Positions 44,561-54,284 of a DNA stretch of 64,000 nt are shown here, one piece after another; the first letter of the stretch is position 1; every line of letters begins with the position of its first letter. The position numbers and the translations under genes were made by a program. Under the pieces are notes generated by a model. It did no database searches. It had not been told where the DNA came from and saw nothing but the letters and a program-made list of their open reading frames with translations. The stretch lies in the NCBI RefSeq assembly GCF_004137355.1, contig NZ_SDVB01000170.1, positions 288,818 through 352,817 on the forward strand, given 5' to 3'. This DNA comes from Ciceribacter ferrooxidans. Its GTDB lineage: Bacteria > Pseudomonadota > Alphaproteobacteria > Rhizobiales > Rhizobiaceae.

Positions 44561-46294
44561 TCAGCTCGTCAGCCAGGCCGGTGGCGCTTCCGGGCAACGG
44601 CCGAGGATAGCCGCATCGACGCATCCCGCAAGGCTTGCAAAACGCACCTCCTTGCCGCTCAGCCCCGGGCCGTAATGAGCGTATTTTCCTGAATTGGTGA
44701 CGATCAGGCGCGCCGCCGGCGGCACGATCGGCGGCATCACCGTGCACCAGCAGGCATCGCGAACGAAGGTGACGCCGAAGGCCTCCAGTTCGGCGGCAAG
44801 GCCGCTCTCGATGATCTTCCCGTAAGTGGAGCGACTTGCCGTAACGGTAAGTGCCACGTCGGGATGCTTCTTCCGCCCGCGGCAGAGTTCGGCGAGATGC
44901 CGGCATTCGTCAGCGGAGAAATGCGGATTGCCGAGCGCGACCAGGTCGACCGGCTCGCCGGTCACCGGATTGAAGCTCCGCCAGACCGCCAGCAGATCGG
45001 CGTGCGACACGGTGAGCACCGGCAGCGTTGCGCCGCCCGCGGCGGCCTGAAGCGTCGGCGCCTCGGGCGTGACCCCGACGATGTGGAACATCGGCGCGGC
45101 AGAGGTGGTGGCGAAGGCTGCGCCGAAGGCCTTCAGGTCGTCGTCACTCGGTGCGACCGTCTCTAGCCCGGTCAGCACCGGGATGGTATTCGGCGCGAGG
45201 AGGCCGACCTGGTAGCCGAGCAGCGGCCACAAGCAGTCGTCGCAACCGGTCATCGGCTCAACCTCGATGAGCAGCCGGGCCTTGCGGTTTTCGTCGATAT
45301 GGCAGCCGGCGTGCGGCGCGCGTCCGGTGAGCGCGATGCAGATGTCGAGGAAGTCCGGATACTTCATCGTGTGTGCGCCGAGCACGCTGTTGGCATAGAC
45401 TACGGCGTTCGATTCCGCCCAGGCGATGTCCTCGCCCCGGTGCGGGGCGTCGTCGAGCTGATAGGGTGCGCAGGTGAAGGTCGGTGCCGCTCCCATGCGG
45501 ACATAGGCGTCGGCAAGGGCGCTTGCGGCCTGCGAGCGCGCGGGATCGGTTCCCTGCTCGCGCCAGCGCGCCTGATCCACCGAGATTGCGTTGAGCGAAG
45601 TCGGGACGACGACGCGGCCGCCCCAACCGGCAAGCTTCTCGGCGAAATCGAGGCTCGCGGGACCGGTATAGATGCAGCCATCGACATGGACCTGCGCCAC
45701 GTCGATCAGCCGCTCCGCCCCGTCAAGTCGTGCCATCCGGGTGACGATCCGCATGGCAAGGCTGGTTGCCGGGGAGACGGATGCTGAAAGCAGCTCGCGG
45801 TCTTTTTCGGCGAGTGTCAGCGGATCAGCGGACGCGGCAACCTTCTCTCCTCGCACCGGTGTGGCACCGGGCTCGAACACGGAACCGCTCCCAACACACA
45901 GGCTCTTCCGCCCCTCCAGGCGGATGAAATCCGCTGGCTCGAGCACCGCGATCGGCAGAGAGCGACCATAGACCTCTTCGGCAACGATCACACCGAGGGT
46001 GAGGATGTCCTCGCGTTGCGAGAAGACCATGGCGACGGGCGCCAGTCCGTTGACGATCAGTTGCAGCAGGATGGCGCTGCCGGTGCAGGACCCGCGACCG
46101 CCCGGCATAGCCAGCACGGCGCCGGCGAGGCAAACCCCGCGGAGCGGATGGGCATGGTCAATGACGATACCGGTCTCCGGATCGACCCCGCCCCAGAAGC
46201 TCAAGGCAGTGTGGGAGAAGAGAAGCGGCCCCTCCGCCCTGCCCTCAACCAGCATCGCCGCGGGGGCTGCGAAAGCCGTGCTTTGCTCGTCCAT
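44561..46294 (-). CDS. Aconitase X family protein, fused swivel and catalytic domains
   Basis: A 577-residue single-chain aconitase X. The N-terminal part is the swivel (DUF126-like) domain: PLLFSHTALSFWGGVDPETG and GRGSCTGSAILLQLI. The rest is the catalytic (DUF521-like) domain, with GAHTMKYPDFLDICIALTG, CHIDENRKARLLIEVE and NPHFSADECRHLAEL. Characterised bacterial AcnX proteins dehydrate cis-3-hydroxy-L-proline, and others act in isoprenoid phosphate metabolism. The former is more likely here but is not proven. The ATG at 46294 follows GGGAGGCGACC. No proline racemase, reductase or transport genes are adjacent. Confidence 0.85.
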   Translation of the reverse strand: MDEQSTAFAAPAAMLVEGRAEGPLLFSHTALSFWGGVDPETGIVIDHAHPLRGVCLAGAVLAMPGGRGSCTGSAILLQLIVNGLAPVAMVFSQREDILTLGVIVAEEVYGRSLPIAVLEPADFIRLEGRKSLCVGSGSVFEPGATPVRGEKVAASADPLTLAEKDRELLSASVSPATSLAMRIVTRMARLDGAERLIDVAQVHVDGCIYTGPASLDFAEKLAGWGGRVVVPTSLNAISVDQARWREQGTDPARSQAASALADAYVRMGAAPTFTCAPYQLDDAPHRGEDIAWAESNAVVYANSVLGAHTMKYPDFLDICIALTGRAPHAGCHIDENRKARLLIEVEPMTGCDDCLWPLLGYQVGLLAPNTIPVLTGLETVAPSDDDLKAFGAAFATTSAAPMFHIVGVTPEAPTLQAAAGGATLPVLTVSHADLLAVWRSFNPVTGEPVDLVALGNPHFSADECRHLAELCRGRKKHPDVALTVTASRSTYGKIIESGLAAELEAFGVTFVRDACWCTVMPPIVPPAARLIVTNSGKYAHYGPGLSGKEVRFASLAGCVDAAILGRCPEAPPAWLTS

Positions 46295-46504
46295 GGTCGC
46301 CTCCCATGATGCCGCGATTCTCTTCCTCATACCACGGACGCGAGACGCTGCAAGGAACCAACCATCCGAGCAATGTCGCCCGCCATCAACACGCTGCAAA
46401 CGATCGGCAAAAAAGATTCATCACCCATGTCGATTTCTGCAACATTCGTTCGTCATGGTGTCGGGCACGCCGAGGCGGCCTTGGTTCAACAGAGGAGAAG
46501 AACG

Positions 46505-46942
46505 ATGCGTGTAATGGTCATGGTCAAGGCGACGACAGACAGCGAAGCAGGCGTCATGCCGAGCAACGAGCTCGGTGAAGCGATGGGCAAGTTCAACGAG
46601 GAGCTGGTGAATGCCGGCATCATGCTCGCCGGCGAAGGGTTGAAACCCTCATCCAAAGGCAAGCGCGTGGCCTTCGACGGTCCGGGCCGCCGTGTGATCG
46701 ACGGCCCCTTCGCAGAGACCCGCGAACTGGTCGCCGGCTACTGGATCTGGGAGGTCAAGGACATGGACGAGGCCGTCGAATGGGTAAAGCGCTGCCCGAA
46801 CCCGATGCCGGGGCCGAGCGAGATCGAAATCCGCCCCGTCTACGAACTCTCGGACTTCGCCGAGGCGCTGACGCCGGATGTCATCGAGCTGCACGAACGC
46901 ACCGGCGAGCGGCTCGCCGAGCGTGAAGCCGGCAAGTCCTGA
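46505..46942 (+). CDS. DGPF/YciI-family protein
   Basis: A 145-residue DGPF-domain (YCII-related) protein: MRVMVMVKATTDSEAG, KRVAFDGPGRRVIDGPFAET and LVAGYWIWEVKDMDEAVEWV. The DGPF motif itself is at IDGPFAE. The ATG follows GAGGAGAAG. A VOC gene and a TPR-bearing ECF sigma factor follow in the same orientation. DGPF proteins are conserved companions of ECF42 sigma factors and presumably act in the response they control. Confidence 0.9.
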   Translation: MRVMVMVKATTDSEAGVMPSNELGEAMGKFNEELVNAGIMLAGEGLKPSSKGKRVAFDGPGRRVIDGPFAETRELVAGYWIWEVKDMDEAVEWVKRCPNPMPGPSEIEIRPVYELSDFAEALTPDVIELHERTGERLAEREAGKS

Positions 46943-46965
46943 GCCATCAGCGAAAGGAAAGTATC

Positions 46966-47388
46966 ATGGAGAAAATGATCTTCGTAAACCTGCCGGTGCG
47001 CGACCTGGCAGCAGCGACCCTGTTCTACGAGGCGCTGGGCGGCACGCGCAATCCCAACTTCTCCGACGAGCAGACGAGCTGCATGATCTTCTCAGGCGCC
47101 ATCGGCGTGATGCTGCTGACGCATGCACGGTATGCCACCTTCACCAGCCGCCCGATCGGCGATGCGCGGACGGAGAGCCAGACGCTCATCGCCCTCAGCG
47201 TCGAGGCGCGCGACGAGGTCGACCAGACGGTGGAGAAAGCAGCCCGTGCCGGTGGCAAGGCCGATCCGAACCCGATGCAGGACCACGGCTTCATGTACAG
47301 CCGTTCGGTGGAGGACCCCGACGGCTATGTCTGGGAGATCCTGTGGATGGATCAGGCGGCTGCGGCAGGAGGACCTCCCGGCGAATGA
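46966..47388 (+). CDS. VOC (glyoxalase-like) family protein
   Basis: The 140-residue protein has one VOC module with two beta-alpha-beta-beta-beta units: MIFVNLPVRDLAAATLFYEA at the start and YSRSVEDPDGYVWEILWMDQ at the end. The family includes metal-dependent lyases and resistance proteins, and the substrate is unknown. It lies 23 bp after the DGPF gene and 46 bp before the sigma factor gene, clearly one operon. Confidence 0.9.
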   Translation: MEKMIFVNLPVRDLAAATLFYEALGGTRNPNFSDEQTSCMIFSGAIGVMLLTHARYATFTSRPIGDARTESQTLIALSVEARDEVDQTVEKAARAGGKADPNPMQDHGFMYSRSVEDPDGYVWEILWMDQAAAAGGPPGE

Positions 47389-47434
47389 CGCCCAGCTGCG
47401 TTGACTGAGTTGCGGGAGCCTTCATAATCCGCTC

Positions 47435-48700
47435 ATGGAGGCTTCCGACACCCACCGCGTGGCAGAGACCGTCTTCCGCATTGAGCGGGCCCGGCTGATC
47501 GCCGGTCTCAACCGCATGGTGCGCGATGTCGGATTCGCTGAAGATCTGGCGCAGGAGGCACTGGTTACGGCGCTTTCCGAATGGCCGAAAACGGGCGTGC
47601 CGCAGAACCCGGCCGGGTGGCTGATGGCGACCGCCAAGCGGCGCGCCATCGACGTCTTCCGCCGCCGCCGGATGCAGGCGCAGAAGCACACTGAGATCGG
47701 TCATGACCTGTCGCTGGAGCGGGACACCACGATCGAGGAGGTCGAGGCCGCCATGGATGACGATATCGGCGACGAACGCCTGAGCCTCATCTTCACCGCC
47801 TGCCATCCGCTGCTCTCCGTCGACGCACGGGTCGCGCTGACGCTCAGGCTGATCGGTGGGTTGACGACGGAAGAAATCGCCCGTGCCTTCCTTTCGAGTG
47901 AAGCAACGATCGCCCAGCGGATCGTGCGGGCGAAGAAGACCCTCGCCGCTTCGGGTCTCGCCTACGAGGTGCCGCGCGGTGAGGAACGCGACCGGCGGCT
48001 CGCGGCCGTGCTCGAGGTGATCTACCTTATCTTCAACGAAGGCTATGCGGCGAGCGCTGGCGACGAGCCCCTGCGGCCGCAACTCTGCGCCGAGGCGATG
48101 CGGCTCAGCCGCATCCTTTCCGGTCTCCTGTCCCAGGAGCCGGAGGTTCACGGCCTCTTGGCGCTGATGGAGTTGCACGCCTCCCGCTTTCCGGCCCGCA
48201 CGGGCGCCGACGGCGCCCCCGTCATGATCACCGAACAGAACCGCGCCCGCTGGGACCGTCTTCTCATCCAGCACGGGCTGACCGCGCTCGGTCGTGCGGA
48301 ACGACTTGGCGGCGCGGACGGCCCCTATGCGCTGCAGGCGGCGATCGCAGCCTGCCATGCCCGCGCGCCGCGGGCCGAGGCCACCGACTGGCGACAGATC
48401 GCGACGCTCTACGACCGGCTGAGCCGCGTCATGCCCTCGCCGGTCGTCGATCTCAACCGCGCAATCGCCCATTCGATGGCCTTCGGCCCGGAGACGGGCC
48501 TCGAACTGCTGGCGCCACTGGAAGCCGAGCCGGCGCTGCAGGGCTATGCCGGCATGCCGGCGGCGCGCGGCGACTTCCTGATGCGCGCCGGGCGGAGGGC
48601 GGAAGCGAAGGCGGCATTCGAACAGGCCGCACGCCTCGCCGGAAACGCCGCCGAGCGGCAGTTCCTGGCCGCGCGCGCAGCGGCGTGCGGCAGCGGCTGA
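47435..48700 (+). CDS. ECF sigma factor with C-terminal TPR-like extension (ECF42 type)
   Basis: A 421-residue sigma-70-family factor. Region 2 includes VGFAEDLAQEALVTALSEWP, then GWLMATAKRRAIDVFRRRR. Region 4 is LRLIGGLTTEEIARAFLSSE, then AQRIVRAKKTLAAS. About 240 further residues form a helical, TPR-like C-terminal domain (LEVIYLIFNEGYAASAGDEP; RAGRRAEAKAAFEQAARLAG). ECF42 sigmas have this layout, lack an anti-sigma factor and are encoded beside DGPF proteins, as here. The C-terminal domain is thought to control activity. The ATG at 47435 lies eight bases after a weak purine tract. Confidence 0.9.
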   Translation: MEASDTHRVAETVFRIERARLIAGLNRMVRDVGFAEDLAQEALVTALSEWPKTGVPQNPAGWLMATAKRRAIDVFRRRRMQAQKHTEIGHDLSLERDTTIEEVEAAMDDDIGDERLSLIFTACHPLLSVDARVALTLRLIGGLTTEEIARAFLSSEATIAQRIVRAKKTLAASGLAYEVPRGEERDRRLAAVLEVIYLIFNEGYAASAGDEPLRPQLCAEAMRLSRILSGLLSQEPEVHGLLALMELHASRFPARTGADGAPVMITEQNRARWDRLLIQHGLTALGRAERLGGADGPYALQAAIAACHARAPRAEATDWRQIATLYDRLSRVMPSPVVDLNRAIAHSMAFGPETGLELLAPLEAEPALQGYAGMPAARGDFLMRAGRRAEAKAAFEQAARLAGNAAERQFLAARAAACGSG

Positions 48701-48752
48701 CGCCGCAGGTCAGGGAACATCCGCGTGACAGCGAGCAAGCCCATTGACGCAG

Positions 48753-48782
48753 AAAAGGCCGGAGGTTTCCCTCCGGCCTTTT
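48753..48782. terminator. Bidirectional terminator, sigma factor gene / rplQ
   Basis: AAAAGGCCGGAGG pairs with CCTCCGGCCTTTT around a TTTC loop. The symmetric A/T flanks give a T-run on both strands. It serves the sigma factor operon and the end of the ribosomal cluster. Confidence 0.9.
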
Positions 48783-48808
48783 CTATCCTTCCCTTACGGG
48801 CAAGAAAC

Positions 48809-49231
48809 TTACGCTGCTTCAGCTTCGGCTTCAGCGGCGACGCGGGCCTTGTCGGCTGCGCCCTTGGCGTCGACATCGCGTTCAACGAACTCGATGACGG
48901 CCATCGCGGCGTTGTCGCCCTGGCGGAAGCCGGCCTTCATGATGCGCAGGTAGCCGCCGTTACGGTTGGCGTAACGGGTGGCGATTGCGTCGAAGAGCTT
49001 GCGGACGGCGTCCTGGTCCTGGATCTGCGAGATGGCCTGACGACGAGCGTGCAGGTCGCCGCGCTTGCCGAGCGTGACGAGCTTCTCGACGATCGGGCGA
49101 ATTTCCTTCGCCTTCGGGAGGGTCGTTACGATCTGCTCATGGGTGATGAGCGAAGCAGCCATGTTGGCGAACATCGCCTTGCGGTGGCTGGCGGTGCGGT
49201 TCAGCTTGCGGCCGGCTTTCTGGTGGCGCAT
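48809..49231 (-). CDS. rplQ: 50S ribosomal protein L17
   Basis: A 140-residue L17 with the typical start [20 protein letters not shown] and the conserved [20 protein letters not shown]. The C-terminal Ala/Glu-rich tail (AEAEAEAA) is longer than in E. coli (127). AAAGGAG precedes the ATG. It is the last gene of the cluster, separated from rpoA by 116 bp with a hairpin. Confidence 0.97.
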   Translation of the reverse strand: MRHQKAGRKLNRTASHRKAMFANMAASLITHEQIVTTLPKAKEIRPIVEKLVTLGKRGDLHARRQAISQIQDQDAVRKLFDAIATRYANRNGGYLRIMKAGFRQGDNAAMAVIEFVERDVDAKGAADKARVAAEAEAEAA

Positions 49232-49314
49232 TGCTATTCTCCTTTAAGTGCAGGCTCTGTCACAGAGGCTGCCGTTTCCTGACACATACGGGCTGTCACC
49301 CGCAGTTTGACTGG

Positions 49315-49340
49315 AAAAGGCAGAGACGAACCTGCCTTTT
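49315..49340 (-). terminator. Terminator-like hairpin between rpoA and rplQ
   Basis: AAAAGGCAG pairs with CTGCCTTTT (49315-49323 / 49332-49340) around an 8-nt loop. On the minus strand only four T follow, so it may be a partial terminator. It lies just after the rpoA stop. Confidence 0.6.
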
Positions 49341-49347
49341 TTGTTTC

Positions 49348-50358
49348 TTAGTACTGGTCTTCGTAGCGCTTGGCGAGATCTTCGATGTTTTCCGGCGGCC
49401 AGGCGGGCACTTCCATACCGAGGTGCAGGCCCATGGAAGCCAGGACTTCCTTGATCTCGTTGAGCGACTTGCGACCGAAGTTCGGAGTGCGAAGCATTTC
49501 CGCTTCCGTCTTCTGGATCAGGTCGCCGATGTAGACGATGTTGTCGTTCTTCAGGCAGTTCGCAGAACGGACCGAGAGTTCGAGCTCGTCGACCTTCTTG
49601 AGCAGCGCCGGGTTGAAGGCGAGCTCGGTGACGGCTTCTTCTTCGACTTCCTTCTGCGGCTCTTCGAAGTTGACGAACACGCCGAGCTGGTCCTGCAGGA
49701 TGCGGGCAGCGAAAGCGACCGCGTCCTCACCGGTGACCGAGCCATCCGTTTCGATGGTCATGGTCAGCTTGTCGTAGTCGAGAACCTGGCCCTCACGGGT
49801 GTTCTCAACCTTGTAGGACACCTTCTTGACCGGCGAGTAGAGGCTGTCGACCGGGATGAGGCCGATCGGAGCATCTTCCGCGCGGTTGCGCTCGGCCGGG
49901 ACATAGCCCTTGCCGTTGTTGACCGTGAACTCCATGCGGATCTCGGCGCCCTCGTCGAGCGTGCAGATCACGTGGTCGGGGTTCAGGATCTCGATGTCGC
50001 CGACCGTCTGGATGTCACCGGCGGTGACGACGCCCGGGCCCTGCTTGCGCACGACCATGCGCTTGGAATCGTCGCCATCCATCTTGATGGCGATTTCCTT
50101 GATGTTGAGCACGATGTCGGTCACGTCTTCCCGGACGCCCGGGATCGACGAGAACTCATGCAGCACGCCGTCGATCTGGACGGCAGTCACGGCGGCACCG
50201 CGCAGCGACGACAGCAGCACGCGACGCAGCGCGTTGCCGAGCGTCAGGCCGAAGCCGCGTTCCAGCGGTTCAGCAACCAGCGTTGCCTTCGTGCGGCCGG
50301 ACGAGGTGAACTCGACCTTGTTCGGCTTGATCAGTTCCTGCCAATTCTTCTGAATCAT
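49348..50358 (-). CDS. rpoA: RNA polymerase alpha subunit
   Basis: The 336-residue alpha subunit has the dimerisation N-terminal domain ([20 protein letters not shown]) and the C-terminal DNA-binding domain. The latter shows [20 protein letters not shown] and [17 protein letters not shown]. The length equals that of rhizobial RpoA. GGAAGG precedes the ATG. Confidence 0.97.
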   Translation of the reverse strand: MIQKNWQELIKPNKVEFTSSGRTKATLVAEPLERGFGLTLGNALRRVLLSSLRGAAVTAVQIDGVLHEFSSIPGVREDVTDIVLNIKEIAIKMDGDDSKRMVVRKQGPGVVTAGDIQTVGDIEILNPDHVICTLDEGAEIRMEFTVNNGKGYVPAERNRAEDAPIGLIPVDSLYSPVKKVSYKVENTREGQVLDYDKLTMTIETDGSVTGEDAVAFAARILQDQLGVFVNFEEPQKEVEEEAVTELAFNPALLKKVDELELSVRSANCLKNDNIVYIGDLIQKTEAEMLRTPNFGRKSLNEIKEVLASMGLHLGMEVPAWPPENIEDLAKRYEDQY

Positions 50359-50458
50359 GTTTTTACCTTCCGTTCGTTGCCACCATCCAATCGTGGCAAC
50401 CGAGCATTAGAAGCGTCGAGAGGGGCGCCCGAGCGCCCGTCGACTGGATGAATAATGA

Positions 50459-50848
50459 TCAGACGCGGCGCTTCTTGCGCGGACGGCAACCGTTGTGCGG
50501 GATCGGCGTCACGTCGCGAATCGAGGTGATCATGAAACCGGCAGCCTGCAGAGCGCGCAGGGCCGATTCGCGGCCGGAACCCGGACCGCAGACTTCGACT
50601 TCGAGCGACTTCATGCCGTGTTCCTGCGCCTTCTTGGCGCAGTCTTCCGCTGCGATCTGAGCGGCGAACGGGGTCGACTTGCGCGAACCCTTGAAGCCCT
50701 TGGCACCAGCCGACGACCAGGCAATCGCATTGCCCTGCGCATCGGTGATGGTGATCATCGTGTTGTTGAAGGTCGAGTTGACGTGCGCAACGCCCGACGA
50801 GATATTCTTGCGCTCGCGACGGCGAACGCGGGTGGCTTCCTTGGCCAT
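50459..50848 (-). CDS. rpsK: 30S ribosomal protein S11
   Basis: A 129-residue S11 with [19 protein letters not shown], then [20 protein letters not shown] and the C-terminal [19 protein letters not shown] chose the ATG at 50848 by homology, with GAAAGGAAGACC upstream. An inverted heptamer repeat lies between it and rpsM. Confidence 0.97.
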   Translation of the reverse strand: MAKEATRVRRRERKNISSGVAHVNSTFNNTMITITDAQGNAIAWSSAGAKGFKGSRKSTPFAAQIAAEDCAKKAQEHGMKSLEVEVCGPGSGRESALRALQAAGFMITSIRDVTPIPHNGCRPRKKRRV

Positions 50849-50910
50849 GGTCTTCCTTTCGTTGATCTCTGCACCGCCGTAACGCCAGCGGCTCCACCTT
50901 GAAGCCAATA

Positions 50911-50954
50911 GGCAGTAGGCAGTAGGCAATAGGTTCTCCCTACTGCCTACTGCC
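50911..50954. repeat. Heptamer-based inverted repeat between rpsM and rpsK
   Basis: GGCAGTAGGCAGTAGG (50911-50926) and CCTACTGCCTACTGCC (50939-50954) form a perfect 16-bp stem around a 12-nt loop. The arms are tandem copies of the heptamer GGCAGTA. Related GGCAATA/CCTATTG copies lie in the loop and just outside (50925-50932, 50960-50967). There is no T-run. Composition and structure differ from the flanking coding sequence. Confidence 0.75.
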
Positions 50955-50974
50955 CAAGACCTATTGCCTGCAAA

Positions 50975-51343
50975 TTACTTCTTCTTACCGGCGATCGCCT
51001 TTGCCGGACCCTTGCGGGTGCGGGCATTGGTGTGCGTGCGCTGACCGCGAACCGGCAGGCCGCGGCGATGACGCAGGCCGCGGTAGCAGCCGAGGTCCAT
51101 CAGACGCTTGATGTTCATCGCAGTTTCGCGACGAAGATCGCCCTCGACCTGATAGTCGCGGTCGATCGTTTCGCGAATCGCCAGAACTTCGGCATCCGTC
51201 AGCTGATGAACACGCTTCTCAGCCGGGATACCGACCTTCTCGATGATTTCCTGTGCGAACTTCGGGCCGATCCCGTGAATGTAACGGAGCGCGATTACTA
51301 CGCGCTTCGCGGTCGGGATGTTGACGCCAGCGATACGTGCCAC
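50975..51343 (-). CDS. rpsM: 30S ribosomal protein S13
   Basis: A 122-residue S13 starting [20 protein letters not shown] (GTG start at 51343, AAGGAG upstream). It contains [20 protein letters not shown] and a basic tail [12 protein letters not shown]. It opens the alpha operon, 224 bp after adk, with promoter-like sequence upstream. Confidence 0.97.
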   Translation of the reverse strand: MARIAGVNIPTAKRVVIALRYIHGIGPKFAQEIIEKVGIPAEKRVHQLTDAEVLAIRETIDRDYQVEGDLRRETAMNIKRLMDLGCYRGLRHRRGLPVRGQRTHTNARTRKGPAKAIAGKKK

Positions 51344-51509
51344 GCCTATTCTCCTTGCGTTCCAGTTGCCATCCGGCAAGTGGTGTCTGGTTTACGCAGC
51401 CAAACAGGCCACGCGTTCAAATTCGGGTCCTCAACATGTCAAAACGATCGAACCCGGTCCTCCGTGCGGAAGAACGCGCCGATCGCTTAAATGTCGCGAG
51501 TTGGCGCGC

Positions 51510-51538
51510 TATTTAGCGGAATCAGTCGGCAAAAGCAA
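51510..51538 (-). promoter_or_regulatory. Candidate sigma70 promoter of the alpha operon
   Basis: Read on the minus strand, TTGCTT and TAAATA are separated by 17 bp, in the 224-bp space between adk and rpsM. A second TTGACA (51437-51442) with a weak TGAACG -10 at 16-bp spacing lies closer to rpsM. Either could start rpsM-rpsK-rpoA-rplQ transcription. Confidence 0.45.
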
Positions 51539-51567
51539 CTGTTCCGGTAAAGATTCTTGAAGCCTCG

Positions 51568-52224
51568 TCAGCCCTTCACGCCGGCGAGGATCGCCTCGAT
51601 GTCCCCGGTGACGGCGTCCATGTCCTTCATGCCGTCCACCGACTTCAGCTTGCCCTTGGCGTAATAGTAGCCGATGAGCGGCGAGGTTTCTTTGTAGTAT
51701 GCCTCGAGCCTGGCTTTCATGGTCTCGGCATTGTCGTCCGGCCGGCGCTTGAATTGAGTCGATCCGCACGTGTCACAGACGCCTTCGACGGAAGGCTTCT
51801 TGTCGGTGTCGTGGTAGACGCTCCCGCAATTGCCGCAGGAATAGCGGCCCGAAACGCGACGGACGAGTTCCTTGTCGTCGACCTTGAGCTCAACGACGAC
51901 GGAAAGATCCAGCCCCTTGTCGGCGAGCATCTTTTCCGTCGCATCCGCCTGCACGAGCGTGCGCGGGAAACCATCCAGAATGAAACCGCCGGCACAGTCC
52001 GGCTGATCGATTCGTTCGGAAACGATCGCGATCACGATATCGTCCGAGACCAGCTTGCCCGCGTCCATGACCGCCTTGGCGCGCTTTCCGACTTCGGTCT
52101 CCGCGGCGACCGCTGCACGCAGCATGTCACCTGTCGACAATTGCGGAATGCCGTGCTTCGCGACGATACGCTGGGCCTGGGTGCCCTTCCCCGCACCCGG
52201 CGGCCCCAAAAGGATAAGTCTCAT
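51568..52224 (-). CDS. adk: Adenylate kinase, zinc-lid type
   Basis: A 218-residue adenylate kinase (2 ADP = ATP + AMP). The P-loop is GPPGAGKGT and the lid is long. The lid carries a four-cysteine zinc site, [13 protein letters not shown], then [16 protein letters not shown] binds AMP. The ATG overlaps the secY stop by four bases (ATGA). The position after secY is standard in alphaproteobacteria. Confidence 0.97.
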   Translation of the reverse strand: MRLILLGPPGAGKGTQAQRIVAKHGIPQLSTGDMLRAAVAAETEVGKRAKAVMDAGKLVSDDIVIAIVSERIDQPDCAGGFILDGFPRTLVQADATEKMLADKGLDLSVVVELKVDDKELVRRVSGRYSCGNCGSVYHDTDKKPSVEGVCDTCGSTQFKRRPDDNAETMKARLEAYYKETSPLIGYYYAKGKLKSVDGMKDMDAVTGDIEAILAGVKG

Positions 52225-53561
52225 CGTCCCCTCTTTCCTCCACGCAACTTCGACTTCTTGATCAGGCCCTCATACTGCTGGGCAATCAGGTGGCCCTGAA
52301 TCTGTGCTACAGTATCAAGGGTGACGCTGACAACAATCAAAAGCGAAGTACCACCAAGGGATAATGGAACGCCGGTACGGGCGACCAGGATCTCGGGGAG
52401 GATACAGACGAAGACGAGGTAGATCGCGCCAATCACGGTGATTCGGGTCAGTACGTAGTCGATGTATTCGGCCGTGCGCTCACCGGGGCGGATACCCGGA
52501 ATGAAGCCGCCATGCTTCTTCAGGTTGTCCGCGGTATCCTTCGGGTTGAAGACAATCGCGGTGTAGAAGAAGGCGAAAAAGGCAATGAGAGCGCCGTAGA
52601 GCGCCATATAGAGCGGCTGACCGTGGCCGAGCGCCGCAACGATCGTGGTTGCCCACGAGGGCAGCGTCGAGGTGCCGGTGAAGCCCGCAGCCGTCGCCGG
52701 CAGAAGCAGCAGCGACGAGGCGAAGATCGCCGGAATGACGCCCGAGGTGTTGAGCTTCAGCGGCAGGTGCGAGGTGTCGCCCTGGAACATGCGGTTGCCG
52801 ACCTGGCGCTTCGGATACTGGATCAGCAGGCGGCGCTGCGCGCGTTCCACGAAGACGATCAGCGCAATGACGCCGATCGCGACGATGATGACCGTCAGGA
52901 TGAGCGCGGTCGAAAGAGCACCCGTGCGGCCGAGTTCGAGCGTTCCGACGACGGCGGACGGAAGGCCCGCGGCAATGCCGGAAAAGATGATGAGCGAAAT
53001 GCCGTTGCCGATGCCGCGCGAGGTGATCTGCTCGCCGAGCCACATCAGGAACATCGTGCCGCCGAGAAGGGTCACGACGGTCGAAAGACGGAAGAACAAG
53101 CCGGGATCGTTGACAAGCCCCTGCCCGCTTTCGAGCCCAACGGCGATGCCGTAGGCCTGCAGCGTGCCGAGAAGGACCGTCCCGTAGCGGGTGTACTGGT
53201 TGATGACCTTGCGCCCCTGCTCGCCTTCCTTCTTGAGGTTCTCGAGCGCCGGAACGACGGACGTCATCAGCTGCACGATGATCGAGGCGGAGATGTAGGG
53301 CATGATCCCAAGGGCGAAGATCGCCATGCGCTCGACGGCACCGCCGGAGAACATGTTGAACAGGCCGAGAATGCCGCCCGCCTGGCCTCGGAAGGCCGCA
53401 GCATAGGCATCGGGATTGAGGCCGGGCAGCGGGATGTGCGTGCCGAGACGATAGACAAGAAGCGCGGCAAGAGTGAACCACAGCCGCTTCTTCAGATCTT
53501 CCGCCTTCGCAAAGGTCGAAAAATTGAGATTCGAGGCCAATTGTTCCGCTGCAGAAGCCAT
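52221..53561 (-). CDS. secY: Preprotein translocase subunit SecY
   Basis: A 446-residue ten-helix channel protein of the Sec translocon: [40 protein letters not shown] and [20 protein letters not shown] chose the ATG at 53561 where homology starts. It follows rplO after 227 bp holding a terminator-like hairpin, unlike the tight spacing usual in this operon, so secY-adk probably has its own promoter. Confidence 0.97.
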   Translation of the reverse strand: MASAAEQLASNLNFSTFAKAEDLKKRLWFTLAALLVYRLGTHIPLPGLNPDAYAAAFRGQAGGILGLFNMFSGGAVERMAIFALGIMPYISASIIVQLMTSVVPALENLKKEGEQGRKVINQYTRYGTVLLGTLQAYGIAVGLESGQGLVNDPGLFFRLSTVVTLLGGTMFLMWLGEQITSRGIGNGISLIIFSGIAAGLPSAVVGTLELGRTGALSTALILTVIIVAIGVIALIVFVERAQRRLLIQYPKRQVGNRMFQGDTSHLPLKLNTSGVIPAIFASSLLLLPATAAGFTGTSTLPSWATTIVAALGHGQPLYMALYGALIAFFAFFYTAIVFNPKDTADNLKKHGGFIPGIRPGERTAEYIDYVLTRITVIGAIYLVFVCILPEILVARTGVPLSLGGTSLLIVVSVTLDTVAQIQGHLIAQQYEGLIKKSKLRGGKRGR

Positions 53562-53743
53562 GAAATTCTCCGCATAACCCGATCCGAAGCGAGAGCCTCG
53601 GAGGCAATTCACCAAATCGTTTTCAGAAAACCGGGCGCGGCACGATTGCGGAGCAACCGCTTTGCCTCACCTTTGTTTTCCAGAATCTCCCGGAAGACGA
53701 AACAACGTCACCCCTTCTGAGGATCGTGAGGCTCACATATGGG

Positions 53744-53779
53744 AGCAAAATCGCCCGGTGTGAAGCACCCCGGGCGATC
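53744..53779 (-). terminator. Terminator-like hairpin between rplO and secY
   Basis: A 9-bp stem (ATCGCCCGG / CCGGGCGAT, 53751-53779) has an 11-nt loop that can extend the pairing. On the minus strand it is followed by TTTTGC. It begins ten bases after the rplO stop. Confidence 0.75.
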
Positions 53780-53788
53780 AAATCGTAC

Positions 53789-54268
53789 TTATTCAGCGGC
53801 TTCCGCAGCTGCGACGAGCAGCTTGATCGAACCACCCGCCTTCTCGATCTTTTCGATCGCGGCCTTGGAAGCGCCGGCAACCTCGAGGGTGACCTTTGCC
53901 TTCAGTTCGCCGTCGGAAAGAACGCGAACGCCGTCCTTCGGGCGACGGATGACGCCCGCAGCCTTCAGGGCTGCAGCATCAATCGTTGCCTTCGGGTCGA
54001 GCTTCTTGGCATCGATCGCGGTCTGGATGCGGCCGAGCGATACGGTCACGAATTCAGATGCGAAGATGTTGTTGAAGCCGCGCTTCGGCAGGCGACGGTA
54101 GATGGGCATCTGACCGCCTTCGAAACCGTTGACGGCAACGCCCGAACGAGCCTTCTGCCCCTTGACGCCGCGACCACCGGTCTTGCCCTTGCCGGACCCG
54201 ATACCGCGACCAACGCGGATACGGTCCTTGGAGGAGCCTTCGTTGTCTTTGATTTCATTCAGTTTCAT
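53789..54268 (-). CDS. rplO: 50S ribosomal protein L15
   Basis: A 159-residue L15: [20 protein letters not shown], then [20 protein letters not shown] and [20 protein letters not shown]. The ATG at 54268 has AGGAAGTCACC upstream. It is the last ribosomal gene of the spc block before secY. Confidence 0.97.
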   Translation of the reverse strand: MKLNEIKDNEGSSKDRIRVGRGIGSGKGKTGGRGVKGQKARSGVAVNGFEGGQMPIYRRLPKRGFNNIFASEFVTVSLGRIQTAIDAKKLDPKATIDAAALKAAGVIRRPKDGVRVLSDGELKAKVTLEVAGASKAAIEKIEKAGGSIKLLVAAAEAAE

Positions 54269-54284
54269 GGTGACTTCCTCCGTC

